A program made the translations under genes and the position numbers. A model generated the notes under the pieces. That model was given only the letters and a program-made list of their open reading frames with translations, was not told the origin of the DNA and searched no databases. DNA of 64,000 nucleotides from Pseudisothecium myosuroides (Eukaryota; Streptophyta; Bryopsida; Hypnales; Lembophyllaceae): NCBI GenBank assembly GCA_951799445.1, contig OX637287.1, positions 30,770,224-30,834,223 on the forward strand, read 5' to 3'. This document shows, in pieces, positions 12,291 to 23,189 of the stretch (position 1 is its first letter; every line of letters starts with the position of its first letter).

Positions 12291-13127
12291 TCTTTTATGT
12301 TCAGACGCCCAAAACTGCTTCAAAATACTAGTCTCTAAAGTAAGGCTAAAACCTTCATCTTTATTTATTTATTAACAAATTCAACCATAGGATCCTTTAG
12401 TTAATTTGTTAAAGTACACCCTCCTAAAATTTTAAAATAAAAAACTTTACCAATTGCGAGATCATGATGCTTGGATTTCAAAAGAAGTACTTTCAATTCT
12501 TTCCAAATAGCTTGATTTCATTTTTCAAACATTTTATCCAAAAATGTGTATATCTCAAAACTTGCAATTACCCATAATATATTGATGGAAATACATATAA
12601 AAATTTCAATTTTTTTTCATATTCATACTTGAAAGAAATAGTAAGTAGAAAGAAGTCTATAGAAAATGATTTAAAAATACTAAATTTTCAAGAATTTAGT
12701 TATGGAATTGAAAAATGCCAATCCCAATGGTTGTAATGTTGTAATAAAAAATCTACATACTATGATTATTTTTTCATAAATATTGAAAATTGAATTAAAT
12801 AAATAAAGGACTTCAAAACTTATTTTAAAGTAGAGATTCCATGACTGTTTGCAAATCAATTTATGAAATCATCTAGAAAATCAATTTCAAATTTCTCTCT
12901 CTTATTTTTTTTGAGCTGCCTAAACTACTAGGTTGCAAAGAAAACTACATATCATACAAAACCTTTTTAACTATGTAGTTAAAAGTTACAAAAATTGTCA
13001 TTGCCTGAAGTTACTCCTTGAGCACATATTATGTGAAAATTTCAAAGAAGAATAATAAAAATTCTGTTCTTGATGAGCTGCCCAAATTTTCTATATTGCC
13101 AAAAAATGTTGTTTGGTCCTTCAGGAG
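12291..13127 (+). mobile_element. TTAA-family element, type III-like (837 bp)
   Basis: TTAA (12287-12290) then CCTCTAAAGTTC; right end GTCCTTCAGGAG then TTAA (13128-13131). The interior matches elements 45828-46762 and 49913-50828, with shared phrases around 12700 and 12960. The equivalent place in repeat copy 1 (about 3290) holds an uninterrupted TTTAAGCTTAAATC, so this is a clean insertion. Confidence 0.85.
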
Positions 13128-13500
13128 TTAAATCTTGAGTCATGGAATATAGTGTACATTTTTTTTAAAGACTTTCAATACCTTCATGTTTTGCATCTTT
13201 GGCTTTTCCACCTTTATTTTAGAACAACACCAAAACATTCCAACCAAATGTATGAATTGTTGAGGTGTTGATCATATAACAAGGGTACAAAGAGTAGTAT
13301 AGGAAATGATATTAGGTCCCTAAGGATTGTAATATCATGTTCCTACATATCTTATAGGATATGTGATGTTATGTTATTCAGATGTAGCTCACAATATACA
13401 ATGTACCAAAACGAGGCATCCAAGTTCTATATTGCCCCCCCATGCTGCTAAATTGAGCCATGAATTTGTTTCACAAAAACAAAGATTTTTCATTGCAGCC

Positions 13501-13518
13501 CACTATAAGAAACCATTG
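13501..13518 (+). repeat. CACTA left terminal inverted repeat
   Basis: CACTATAAGAAACCATTG. Fourteen of the first sixteen positions agree with the reverse complement of the right end. It is preceded by GCC, the target duplication. Confidence 0.88.
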
Positions 13519-14338
13519 TTTCTGGTAATGCTTTACAAGAACGTTGCACGTTCTAAGAAACTAGAAAATGTCAATGCGTTCCAGTTGTTCCATAAATGGA
13601 TTTTGTGTAGTGTCGTGCGAATCAGGTTGACATCCGCAACAGAACGGATGGATGTCTTAGAAGGCGTGTTTGTTTCAATGGACACTGAACTCAGCAGTAA
13701 CGTGTTCAGTGCCAACATCTTCAGTTGAACATGGTCAACAACATCTAGAAGATTGTAAAGTCTTCATTCTATTGTACTAAATATAATATATTAGTTGTTT
13801 CCAATTGTTCTCCTTTTCAGAGTACACATTTTTATGAAGAAGGAATTTCCCATGACATGTACGCCTCTGAAAGTGGCATGTTCACATTCTCTAGCAAACT
13901 CAATCTTCAAATCTCTTTTAGCATTAATTATTTTTGAAAATTATTAACTTTAACATGGAAGTTGTTTAATTAGAATACACCAATAACTGCCTCTATCAGT
14001 GCAATGATTGCACTGTCTACTTTAACTAATCGGATCCATGCATATTCTTGCACTTATGGTAAGGAAGTTTTATCCTGTTTACTTCCACTTTCCACTGGAG
14101 TTCAAAAACTTTAGCTCAACTTTGCTTCAAAACGTTGTTTCCAATTGATGATCTAGTGTTTTTTCACATCTTCAAGAAGCACCAGTAGAAATTATATGAA
14201 TGAGTGCTCTTCAGAGTACCGTTACATGTTAACTTCAACACTGCACTAACATTTCAAAGTACTTCATTCGTATTGGAAAAGTGCTACATTGACAGCTTCC
14301 ACTTCTTTTCACCTGTGCTTCGATCTGTTCACAAACTA
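13519..14338. other. CACTA left subterminal region
   Basis: No coding sequence follows the transposase stop. Short inverted motifs recur here, such as GAACGTTGCACGTTC near 13540 and CACTGAAC/GTTCAGTG around 13682-13711. These are plausible subterminal binding sites for a TnpA-type protein, but I cannot define a consensus. Confidence 0.4.
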
Positions 14339-15402
14339 CTATTCCGGTATTGCTTGTTGTTGCGTTGTTGGTCGCTCACATGTTCTAATGTACGTGCCTC
14401 CTACATCACATGGTACCCTTCGCGGTTCCGATTCCAACATTGGAGGTTGCAGACCCACAAACTCTTCATCGTGTCCAACGTGCAGTACGTTGGAGTCTAG
14501 TGTCGTCGAACATTGATTGGATCGTCTTCCCCTGACATCGGTCCGACACACAACTTTCCAACCTCTTCGGTGTGGATCGTCTGAAAAAAACACTTGCTGG
14601 CAATGCAGTGGAAAAGCAAATGAGTTTGCATTCACTTCTCCATCCATGTGGTTGAAGTTCGCGATGGTGAAACCATACTTGTCCCGCACTACATTGGGAG
14701 TTCACGCATCTCGCGGAGCGCGAACCCAATCGCAGACTAGCACTGTCGTGCAGTGATTTCGATAATCTAATTCAAGAATCTCTTCAATATAACCAACATA
14801 ATCATTAGTTCTCTCAATGGGTCTTCCACTTCGAACACCCCACTGCAGTTCACGAGTAAATGAAGCCACAACACAGGAGTCCCTTGTCATTAGGGCTGCT
14901 TCTGAACTCCGAACACGAAAATGCACTCCATAGCTGTACATATGTCTATGAGATGTTGCATAACGCTCTGGCGGTTCGGTGTACTGCACAACATCAGCGT
15001 CTACGTGCTCTCCCGCATTCAGCATGTCGCACACTCATGTATGCAACCAATCAGCAAATGATGGCAACTCACATAACTCCAGTGGATATCGCAAAGCGCC
15101 TGATACATGTCGTCGCCTGCTTTGCACTCTGAATGACTCGCGTGCTTCCCATCTCTCTGTTTTTGCTTGTACGTATTCTCTGCATACATGCAAACCAACT
15201 TATTTGTTTAAGAAAACCAATAATGCCTACGTTTAATAAAGACTGTAATCACTACATCTTCAGTACTCAACATTTCCTCAATGACTATGAATGCTGCCAC
15301 CAGGTACTATGAGCAGCAGAGAAAACTGGCTATTTATCTTTCTCTGGCAATCTCAGAAGTGGGGTTCAAATTCATACATACTTTCATTAAAGACTTGCAG
15401 AA

Positions 15403-16047
15403 CTAATGGATATAACAATGCATTTGACAAGTAGAAGTCACAACTTTAGTCAATGCGTTGTACTTGTACACTACGCATAAAGAGTACGCTTGCACTCGCC
15501 ATGGCTGCAGACTGCTTGCGTTGTCTAAAACAAAGGCATGCGCATGACTTCGCATTTCCTGCGGCATTTTTCTCTTGGTCCCCTCATGCGGTGATAGGAC
15601 CTCATCATTCATGATCGCCTCCTCCATGACATCCCAAACACGTTGCGTTCTCCCTCTGAATTGTTTCATGTACTCCGTGCAGAAACCCAACGTATCTTCC
15701 ATTCGATATCCTTCCGCGATGCTTCCTTCCGGATGTGCATAAGTGCGAACATAATCTTTCAATGTTTTCATGTACCTCTCTATGGGGTACATCCACCGGC
15801 AATGTACTGGTCCACACATGAAGAGTTGTTGTACTAGATGCACCGGAAGATGCGTCATGACATTCAAAAACGTTGGAGGGAACTCTTTTTCAAACAAACA
15901 TGTAGCCAGCACTACATCTTTCATCATGGCATCTTCATCAGTCTCGCAAATTTCTTTTGTACATAGTTTCTGAAATACCCGTGACATTTTAATTATGGCT
16001 ACTCGCACATTTTCATCCAATACATGACGAATAGCCACGGGAAGAAC
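15403..16047 (-). pseudogene. DUF4218 exon of the tnp2 gene
   Basis: The longest intact stretch of the transposase gene, about 215 codons with no stop until its end. The acceptor TTGGACAG immediately precedes the first codon (GTT, Val). The block from VLPVAIRHVL to YMKQF matches the DUF4218 domain that follows tnp2 in plant CACTA proteins. The segment after it (KRKMPQEMRSHAHAFVLDNA) corresponds to the usual linker before DUF4216. The donor leading to the last exon is not resolved. Confidence 0.85.
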
Positions 16048-16622
16048 CTGTCCAAATAAAATTTGCACAATCAGTTTCATCTATTTACAAAGTCACTCTA
16101 CATGTTGTATTCGTGTTTATCACTAACAACAGAGCTTTCCAAACAATCAGAAGCTCTGAAAATCATCAAATTTGATTCTACCTTCATGAATTTGGATCGT
16201 TCCTCACATGGGACAAAAAACTACAATGACTGAATGTGAAGAACGTGTTCTACTGTGTAAAGACATTTTCTTACCTGTTGCATGAGAACGTGGTAGTCAT
16301 GTGTTTTCATGTAATGTAATTTGCCGTCCACAAGACGCTTGTGGATGGAGCCAACATAATTCGTAGGTGTACGGATACTGGAAATGATGTCAACAAATTC
16401 TCTACGTTCCTCCGCATTCAAAACGAATGGGGCATGCGGCATGAAGTACTCTGCATTCTTGCGTTCGCTTTCTTGTAGCCATATTTCGGAACGGATTCCC
16501 ATATTCTCTACGTCTTGTTGACTTCCACCTGAATCGTTCATAGCCAAAAGCGTTTTCACAATATTCTTGCATAAATTCTTCTCGCAGTGCATCACATCCA
16601 GCAAATGTCGAATGAGTAAATA

Positions 16623-17604
16623 CTGTCATAAGAATCACACATCACACCGGATTATACTCTTCCTATTTCAAAATAAGAGAAACTGTGACAATGTACTACT
16701 CTATTCATCATGTGGAACTATGATCTGCAAGACGGAGAAGACCGAAAATTGCGACTCAAACAATTTTTTTTACTTCCTGCCACATAAGTGAAATTGGCAA
16801 AGCATTCATCCTTCACACACTTTATTTACACTTGCATCTGCACTGTGCATGCTCATTGCAAAAAGGACCTACTCTATTTACTAATTACAATGAAAATAAC
16901 TCTCCTTCCATTTGTTATAGCTTGTGAAGCTGAAGTGCTCTGAACATGGAATTTGTTCTGTTGATGTCTACCATAATGGTAAGCACATTCCCTTTTTTTA
17001 AAATTCAAAACCTAACTTTCTATATTTACATTTTTTGTTGGTTTATTTCTGAAACCGCTCAGTTCAGAGGTTTACAATAACTTCGGTGCCCACAGCTTAC
17101 ACGATGCAGAGAAAATTTATTGTTGGTGTACTTGCATTGTAGGAAAGTATATTCGTACCCAAGGAAATATAATTTTTTTTCCCCTTCTTCATGAGTGCAA
17201 ACAACACTCCCACTTTGTGCAATCTATGAACAATGACGGTCAACCTAAGATTGAACTTTCGGTAAACTCTCATCTTATGAACACTTTCCAAATGGCAAGT
17301 TCTTAGTTTCTTTAAATACTTCTTTTCCAATTTTTTCCAAATTAAACTGTAAAATTACTATAACCGGTTCTATTTTCATGAGATTCATGTTTCTTTCTAT
17401 TCTTTTGCTTTGACAACTTTTGTACACATGTCCTTTCTAAGGTACCTTTTTCTTCAAGGAACCTACTTCGAACGTATTGTTCACATTTTTTAGGAACTGA
17501 TTCTCTAATGATGAAGCCCTTCCAAAGGTAAAAAATGAGTACTGTGGAAAACGCTATAAACGACGGAAGGTCATTTGTGCAATGACTCTGGAATGAATCC
17601 TCAC
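16623..17604 (-). other. Intron of the tnp2 gene
   Basis: A 982-base intron bounded by CAG|GTGAGG (donor, read on the minus strand at 17605/17604) and TATGACAG|T (acceptor at 16623/16622). The coding sense resumes in the expected tnp2 order, ELPYWQ then YLLIRHLLDVMHCEKN. The open frames inside it are spurious. Confidence 0.75.
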
Positions 17605-19384
17605 CTGCCAATACGGAAGTTCATATAGTACGCTCAAATATTTTACACCTATGATATGAACTGGATCGTCTTTTCCTTTGACCTTCCCACCTAAATCTAG
17701 GTATGATTGTCGCTAGGCGGCATAACGTATAACATCGATGCCCGTCAGTGGGGTCGGACTCGTACGATTTTCAACAGCACCATTGAACCTTGTGTTACGA
17801 CGGTACGGATGATGTCTCGGCAAATAACGGCGCACGCCGCCGTACACTATTTTTGAACCTCTCGTCCTCCTTCCTGGAAACATATCACTTGTTCTCGCCA
17901 TGCGTGCATCCGTTTCAGGTCCACATGGAGGGCACCCCTTGTACCCTTTCGTGCATTGTCCAGAAATAAGGCCATATGTTGGAAAATCTGAGATGGTCCA
18001 CATAACAAGGCCACGCAGCTTGAATCCACGAGATCCCTGCAGATGTGAGAAGTCCAGTGCTTGCACACCTTTCCAAAGTTCCAGCAGTTCCCTCATCAAG
18101 GGACGTAAAAACACATCCAAATTCTTCTCTGTTGGTGAATGCTTACTAGATATCAAGATGCACAAGGATATAAAGAATTTTTTGGTTACAAACCACGGTT
18201 CGAAATTGTATGAGCACGGGCCATGTTGACTAGTTTGTATTACTCAATTTGAAAGGATTAACACCATTCAGTGAAAGAGCAAAACGCATATTCCTTGGTT
18301 ATGTTCCAAACCCCTCGAACATGGGGTCCTCGTCTATGTGTTTCCAAGCTGGGCTGTCAACCACTGACCGCATTATACCATCGGTACTGACATGCTTCAT
18401 GTAACCCGTCAACATAGCTGCTATTTCAGTGGACCTCCACATGCGCTTTAGTCGGGGAATTAATGGAAAGTGACAAATAACTTTAGCCGGAATCGCTTTA
18501 CTACCCTCCATCCAGCGCGATTGCTTGCATACTGGACAACACTGTTCCAGCGCATTTTCCTCTTCAAAAAGCACACATCCGTTGGAGCAAGCGTGCACAA
18601 TGTTATAATTCAAATCCAATTTGTGAATACTCTTGCGCGCAAGGTAGTGCGTACTTGGCAATTTGTTATTCGGCGGTAGCACATCTGTCGACAAATACCG
18701 CAATAACTCATCAGTGAATCTGTTGCTCACTTGAAACACGGTACACATGTTCATGATAATAATTGTGGCTGATACCACACTGCACTTTGCCCCTGCATAC
18801 AAAGGTGTTGTCGCTTGCTCATATAATTCTTCCAAACCATCAACACTGTCACTTCTATCATTGTCGTTCTCTGGCACTTCAAGTCCTTCACCAAGCTCCA
18901 CGTGCAAAGCGTCACCACGGTCGAATGCCTCCATGACTTGTCTGTGCACTTCATGATATTCATCTAGTGGTCGGGGCACAACAGCTGCTTTGTCATTTGG
19001 AATTCTCTCTGACTCATTCCGTGGCAGTGGAGTACTTTCGGGAGACAGATGTGGCTCTTCTTCCATGATGTCATTGTCATATGCTACATCTTCCATCCAT
19101 ATACCACGAGCTGGATAGCCATCTGGTGGATCGCCTCCAATCATGGATGTACTGAGGAAAGGGTCTCAGCCGACTGCTGCATGGTGTTTTCGGATCACCT
19201 CAATAGACTTCTGACAGCCTCCACGACAATCTCGACAAGGACATCTGAATGCTCGTACATCACGCTCTGTTGCAACTGTGAGCTCTGTTTGAAGGATTAA
19301 ATCTCCGACCGGAATGTGCCGTAGGGCCTGACCATCGATTGTGAAGCGTACCACTGCTCCTCTGCTCCCTGAAGGCATTGCCAT

Positions 19385-22300
19385 TTTGCTCGACAAGATG
19401 CAATTTTCGTCCCTACAACAAGAAATACGATGTTCACTTCAAATGTCCTCCCTTGACAACCGTGAAGTCAATTAATTTTTAGAGTGTCAGTACTATAGTT
19501 CTATATGTTAGTCTCACTTCGTGGCGCAGCACAAGGATTAAATCTTCAACGAAAAACCAGTGCATTATAATATGAGAACAATTCCTATAATCCTTTGAAA
19601 GTCTCTATTGTGTGAAGCGTGAAACATATTGTACGCTACTGATGCAAACCAGTACAAAAATCTTTCCAAACAAACATCGATTGCATTTAATATACATCAA
19701 TTGTGGTGTCTGAGATGACTCTGCAACATAACTAACGTTGTGTCGGAAGGCTATAGCAAAGTATAAAAAACTGATGTATTATATTTAGGGGTCATCGCTA
19801 TTAAAACAGCTCAGAGGACGGCTTCTGTAAACATTATATAACGTAAGGAAGGCCAAAATGTTGGGTGCAGGCCAAATTAACCCCTGAAGGCCCAAGGCCT
19901 TTTTTCTGCCAAAAGACACTGAAAACTGCCATTTCTATAGGCTATAACAAACTATAAAAAAAAATTAATTTTTTTTTTAACATCTAACCGTAGGATCTTA
20001 CACCTCACTAGTATGAGAATGTATGGTAAAAAATTCAGAATTTTTGACCGCACAAATTGCAAGATATCTGCGTTTAAAGTGAAAAAAACAAGTTTTTCAG
20101 CACATTCCGGGGCTAGATTTTTTGGCTTTAAACATTTTCAACTTAAAATTTTTGCACTCCAGCGCTTTGGGCTTTTAATCTTTATTGTAGAGAATTGAGT
20201 TGGGAGTCTAGGAAAAAAAAAATCCAAAAAAAATTAATTATCATTCTTAAAAAATTTGTTAAATTGAAGTAGGTCCAAGATAGAAGGTAAATCTAAAATA
20301 TTCATATATTTTAGATGGAATTAAAATGCACTAATCCCAATGGTGAGATTGTTGTAGCAAGTAAATTACACCATGCAAAAAAAAAGAAATTGAACAAATT
20401 GAAAAATTGCATTCAGAAATGAATCCTACAAGTTATTTTTTTTGAAGATGCTCTAACTGCCCGAAAATCAAGAATATCCATAACTTTCTCACAACATATC
20501 CAAATGAAATGAATTTAATCTTTCCAGATAGGCAAAAATATAATCTATCAGAAAAAAATATTACAAAAAAAAATTCAAATTTCTGTCCATTTTTTTCCTG
20601 CTGCCCGGGCTGCCTGCCGTCCCCTGTTTTGAGCTTATTTGGTCATAACTATTGTTCCCGGGCACTGATTGTGGAAAAAATTATATTCCCACAAAGCTTA
20701 TCAGTTTCTCTATCTTCAAAAAAAGTTTAAAAAAATCAGGACAAAAGATCAGCCCGTAGGTACCTGCCCAAAATCCCATTTGTCCCCCGAGGGGACAATG
20801 GGCCTTTAGAGGTTAAAAGAGAATTAAATGTAGAGAATGTTGAATTGTACACATAGGACCAAAAAACTCATAATGTATATGAAGAATAGAAACAGCTATG
20901 CGCAATTTTAAAAAATCTTTATAAGAACTTTGCTCTGATTAAAATTAAATTTTCATTAAAAAGCCCGAAAAGTTGGATTGCTTGACCCATGATACATGTA
21001 TTAAAAGAACTCATAAAATTAGTTTTTTAATGCTATTATTGGGCCCAAAGAAAAATCATTTCATGTATATAATTATGTTTTTGGATTTCTTGTTGAAAGG
21101 GCTACAAGAATTTTCTACATTAAAAGAAATTGTATCCCTCGAAATTGAACTAGAATGCATTATAAGTGATGATATTCAAGGACATATAATATGGGAGTTG
21201 CGTACCTGGGATTCTATATAACCAAAAAACGCAGGCCGGTCCTGTATGGATGAAGATGCTATGAAATAGTCACTTCCTGCTCTTCAAACCTGAAAGCCAC
21301 AGAGCAGGTGTACCATTACTGAAATCATATGAGGTTGAATCAGATTAGACATGGTAAGAAACGGTCACCCACACTTGTCAAAACGATTATACAACTGACA
21401 GCATCTTCTGTACACTTAATTTTTGACAGTCTACCCCCAAGTCTATTTTTTTTTTCTATTCTAGAAGAAGGAAATTCACATATGAAGCATGTAAATCTTC
21501 TTTCCTAAGCACGTTGTTCATGAGAATGCCTACATCTGTAGCACCGCTGTGACCTTGTACATTTCAGATGGCCTCTGCAAGTCACTCCAATACTGTCAGA
21601 CTTAGTATACATACGCCCCAACCTTCTTCAAGTATGTTCTCATCTACTTTAAATAAGAAGGAACACTGGATTCAACGAAGGAGAACTACACATTCATGAA
21701 AGTGGACCAACTGTTGGTTTACCTCCTCACTCCTTAAGCGGAAAGGAAGTCTCCAAATGTTCCAATAAAATGAACTCAAGTCTTCTACAGATGTAGCTTT
21801 CTTTTTGGTTCATAGGTAATCCATCCTGTACCTGAAAATGCTGCACAATTATCAGGAAATGGAGGTTCTCAGAATGTTCATCTCCTCATCAATGTGATTC
21901 TCTAATTTTGCGGGGTCTCTCTTGTAGGAGGTCGGAAGAACGCCTGTGGTAATTTTATTATCCCGGTCGCACTGAATCTATGAACCTTAAGAGTAAACTA
22001 CATACATGATCAGTGACAGAACTGTGAGCAGCAGTTCAAGATTTTCGTTATCAGGACTTCTCTTTCTTTGTGTGACAATGAGTCTCCGGCAGTTAAACTC
22101 CTCGGCTGGACTTCATGATGTGAAGAGAAGTGAAAGCAGAGTATGACATGACATAGAAGTGCACAGAAATCAAAGAGCGAGAAACATTTCTTTTATGTAC
22201 AGTGACTTCACCGGTATTTGCCAGTATGATGACAATCACGGTACACAGAACCTCCGGCCATGTGTGGTAAAGACCAGACGAGGGAGAGAGGGAGTAGTTT

Positions 22301-23189
22301 GGAACCTGAGTTGCGAGGACGATTCCTTCAGTCCGCCAGTATATCAAAGTACGCTTGAATCCCTCAGGTCAGTTCGAAAACCATGACGAGAAGAAAAATA
22401 TTTCCATTGACGTGTTGTTTCATTTGGAAGAGGAAAACTGCATTCCGTGCTGTGATTCGCTCCGCAGTCTCTATACGACACGTCTCTGTCCTTGAATAGG
22501 ATGTGAGCACTGTGAATGTTGTTTCTTGCTGCATCGTCTGTTTTATTAACGGCACCGACATAGAGTGTGTACCTTCGGACGCAGGCACTCGAAGTCACAT
22601 GAACTGATGGAAGTGAATATCAGAAGTACAGAAGATGCGGAAGCCGTAGAAAGTGCATCTCAAATTCAACGGGAAATGGATTGATATATAAATTTCTCAC
22701 TATGGCTGTACAAGCTATCACAACGGAGGATCGGTCGCTAATTCATGTTTCCAACACTTTAACTCTTGAAACTAGAATTGGAGGAGTGTCAGGTGTTGGA
22801 TAGAGCGTCAATGACAATGACCTGCACAAACACTGTCAGAGACATGATGAAGCAAGTTCCCATCTCTGGCCGAGGCGTTGTTCTGCAGTCGCGGGACGTC
22901 ACTGTCAACAACTGACGTTGCTGACAGCGGAAGGGACGTGGGACCACCGGAATGCTGTCGGAGGACAGCATTCGGAAAAACGACGTGTCCTGTCAACGTG
23001 AAGGTGGGGCCAGACGTCCGGGGCAACAAAGGTATGCACATTAGATGCGGTCGTGAGAAACAGGAACTTGTTTACCATGTGTCACGATACCGAGTGCTCT
23101 TAAAATTATGGAAACTGAGATTTCCAGGAGAACGGAGAACCCTACATTAGGTTCACGGTTGCAACCCAGACTCTGCGAAGCACTACGAA
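19385..23189. promoter_or_regulatory. Divergent intergenic/promoter region of the CACTA element
   Basis: The two CACTA genes run outward from this 3.8-kb interval, so promoters for both should lie here. A TTAA element occupies 19881-20812. From 20817 to about 21235 the sequence turns AT-rich. From 21240 to 23189 it is mixed, with several short open frames on both strands but none with a recognisable domain. I could not place a TATA box or a 5' exon with confidence. Confidence 0.45.
19881..20812 (+). mobile_element. TTAA-family element, type I (932 bp)
   Basis: TTAA (19877-19880) then CCCCTGAAGGCCCAAGGCC; right end GGGCCTTTAGAGG then TTAA (20813-20816). Nearly colinear with 47711-48644 and 5905-6822. 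It inserted into the non-coding centre of the CACTA element, so it is younger than that insertion. A short frame around 20013-20198 resembles frames at the same place in sister copies, but reads as shared ancestry rather than a protein gene. Confidence 0.92.

Larger units (their letters stand above)
10815..13250. repeat. Third copy of duplication block a
   Basis: Homologous to about 2150-3385 and 41455-42365. It is interrupted by a 284-bp inverted-repeat element (11021-11304) and a TTAA element (12291-13127). After the second insertion, homology resumes at the phrase tatagtgtacatttttttt, matching about 3310. Confidence 0.8.
14339..19384 (-). pseudogene. CACTA transposase gene (tnp2 type), decayed
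   Basis: Encodes the DDE transposase of the host CACTA element. Exon 1, 19384-17605: the ATG at 19384 opens a transposase-associated Cys-rich domain (CPCRDCRG), then tnp2 with LYAGAKCS, HACSNGC, CCPVCKQSRW, FPLIPRLKRMW, DVFLRPLM, CTKGYKGCPPC and ending at ELPYWQ before a GT donor. Exon 2, 16622-16275 (HLLDVMHCEKNLC to HVLMQQ). Exon 3, 16047 to about 15403, a well-preserved DUF4218 domain (VLPVAIRHVL, FPPTFLNVMTHLPVHL, RWMYPIERYMKTLK, EGSIAEGY). Last exon, about 15130-14339, DUF4216 (ELDYRNHCTTVLVCDWV, YGFTIANFN, QQVFFSDDP, GWKVV). Splice dinucleotides are present around exons 1-3. Stops at 19166, 18299, 18230, 17713, 15035 and 14702, and a frameshift near 18180, make it a pseudogene. Confidence 0.93.

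Noticed and set aside
14204..15236. Plus-strand open frames over the CACTA transposase C-terminus
   Set aside because: They overlap the DUF4216 coding sequence on the minus strand, which has clear domain motifs; the plus frames have none.
18470..19300. Plus-strand frames opposite the tnp2 exon
   Set aside because: Shadows of the minus-strand transposase exon.
19881..20812. TTAA elements as conserved protein genes, because frames around SNRRIL(Y/H)L recur in several copies
   Set aside because: The frames are short, broken in many copies and explained by nucleotide similarity of the elements; no start, promoter or domain is consistent.
20973..21221. 82-codon frame in the centre of the CACTA element
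   Set aside because: AT-rich, no motif, not in line with either CACTA gene; likely chance.
22093..23041. Several overlapping frames on both strands upstream of the second CACTA gene
   Set aside because: No domain, no consistent splice structure; could include untranslated leader but cannot be supported as exons.
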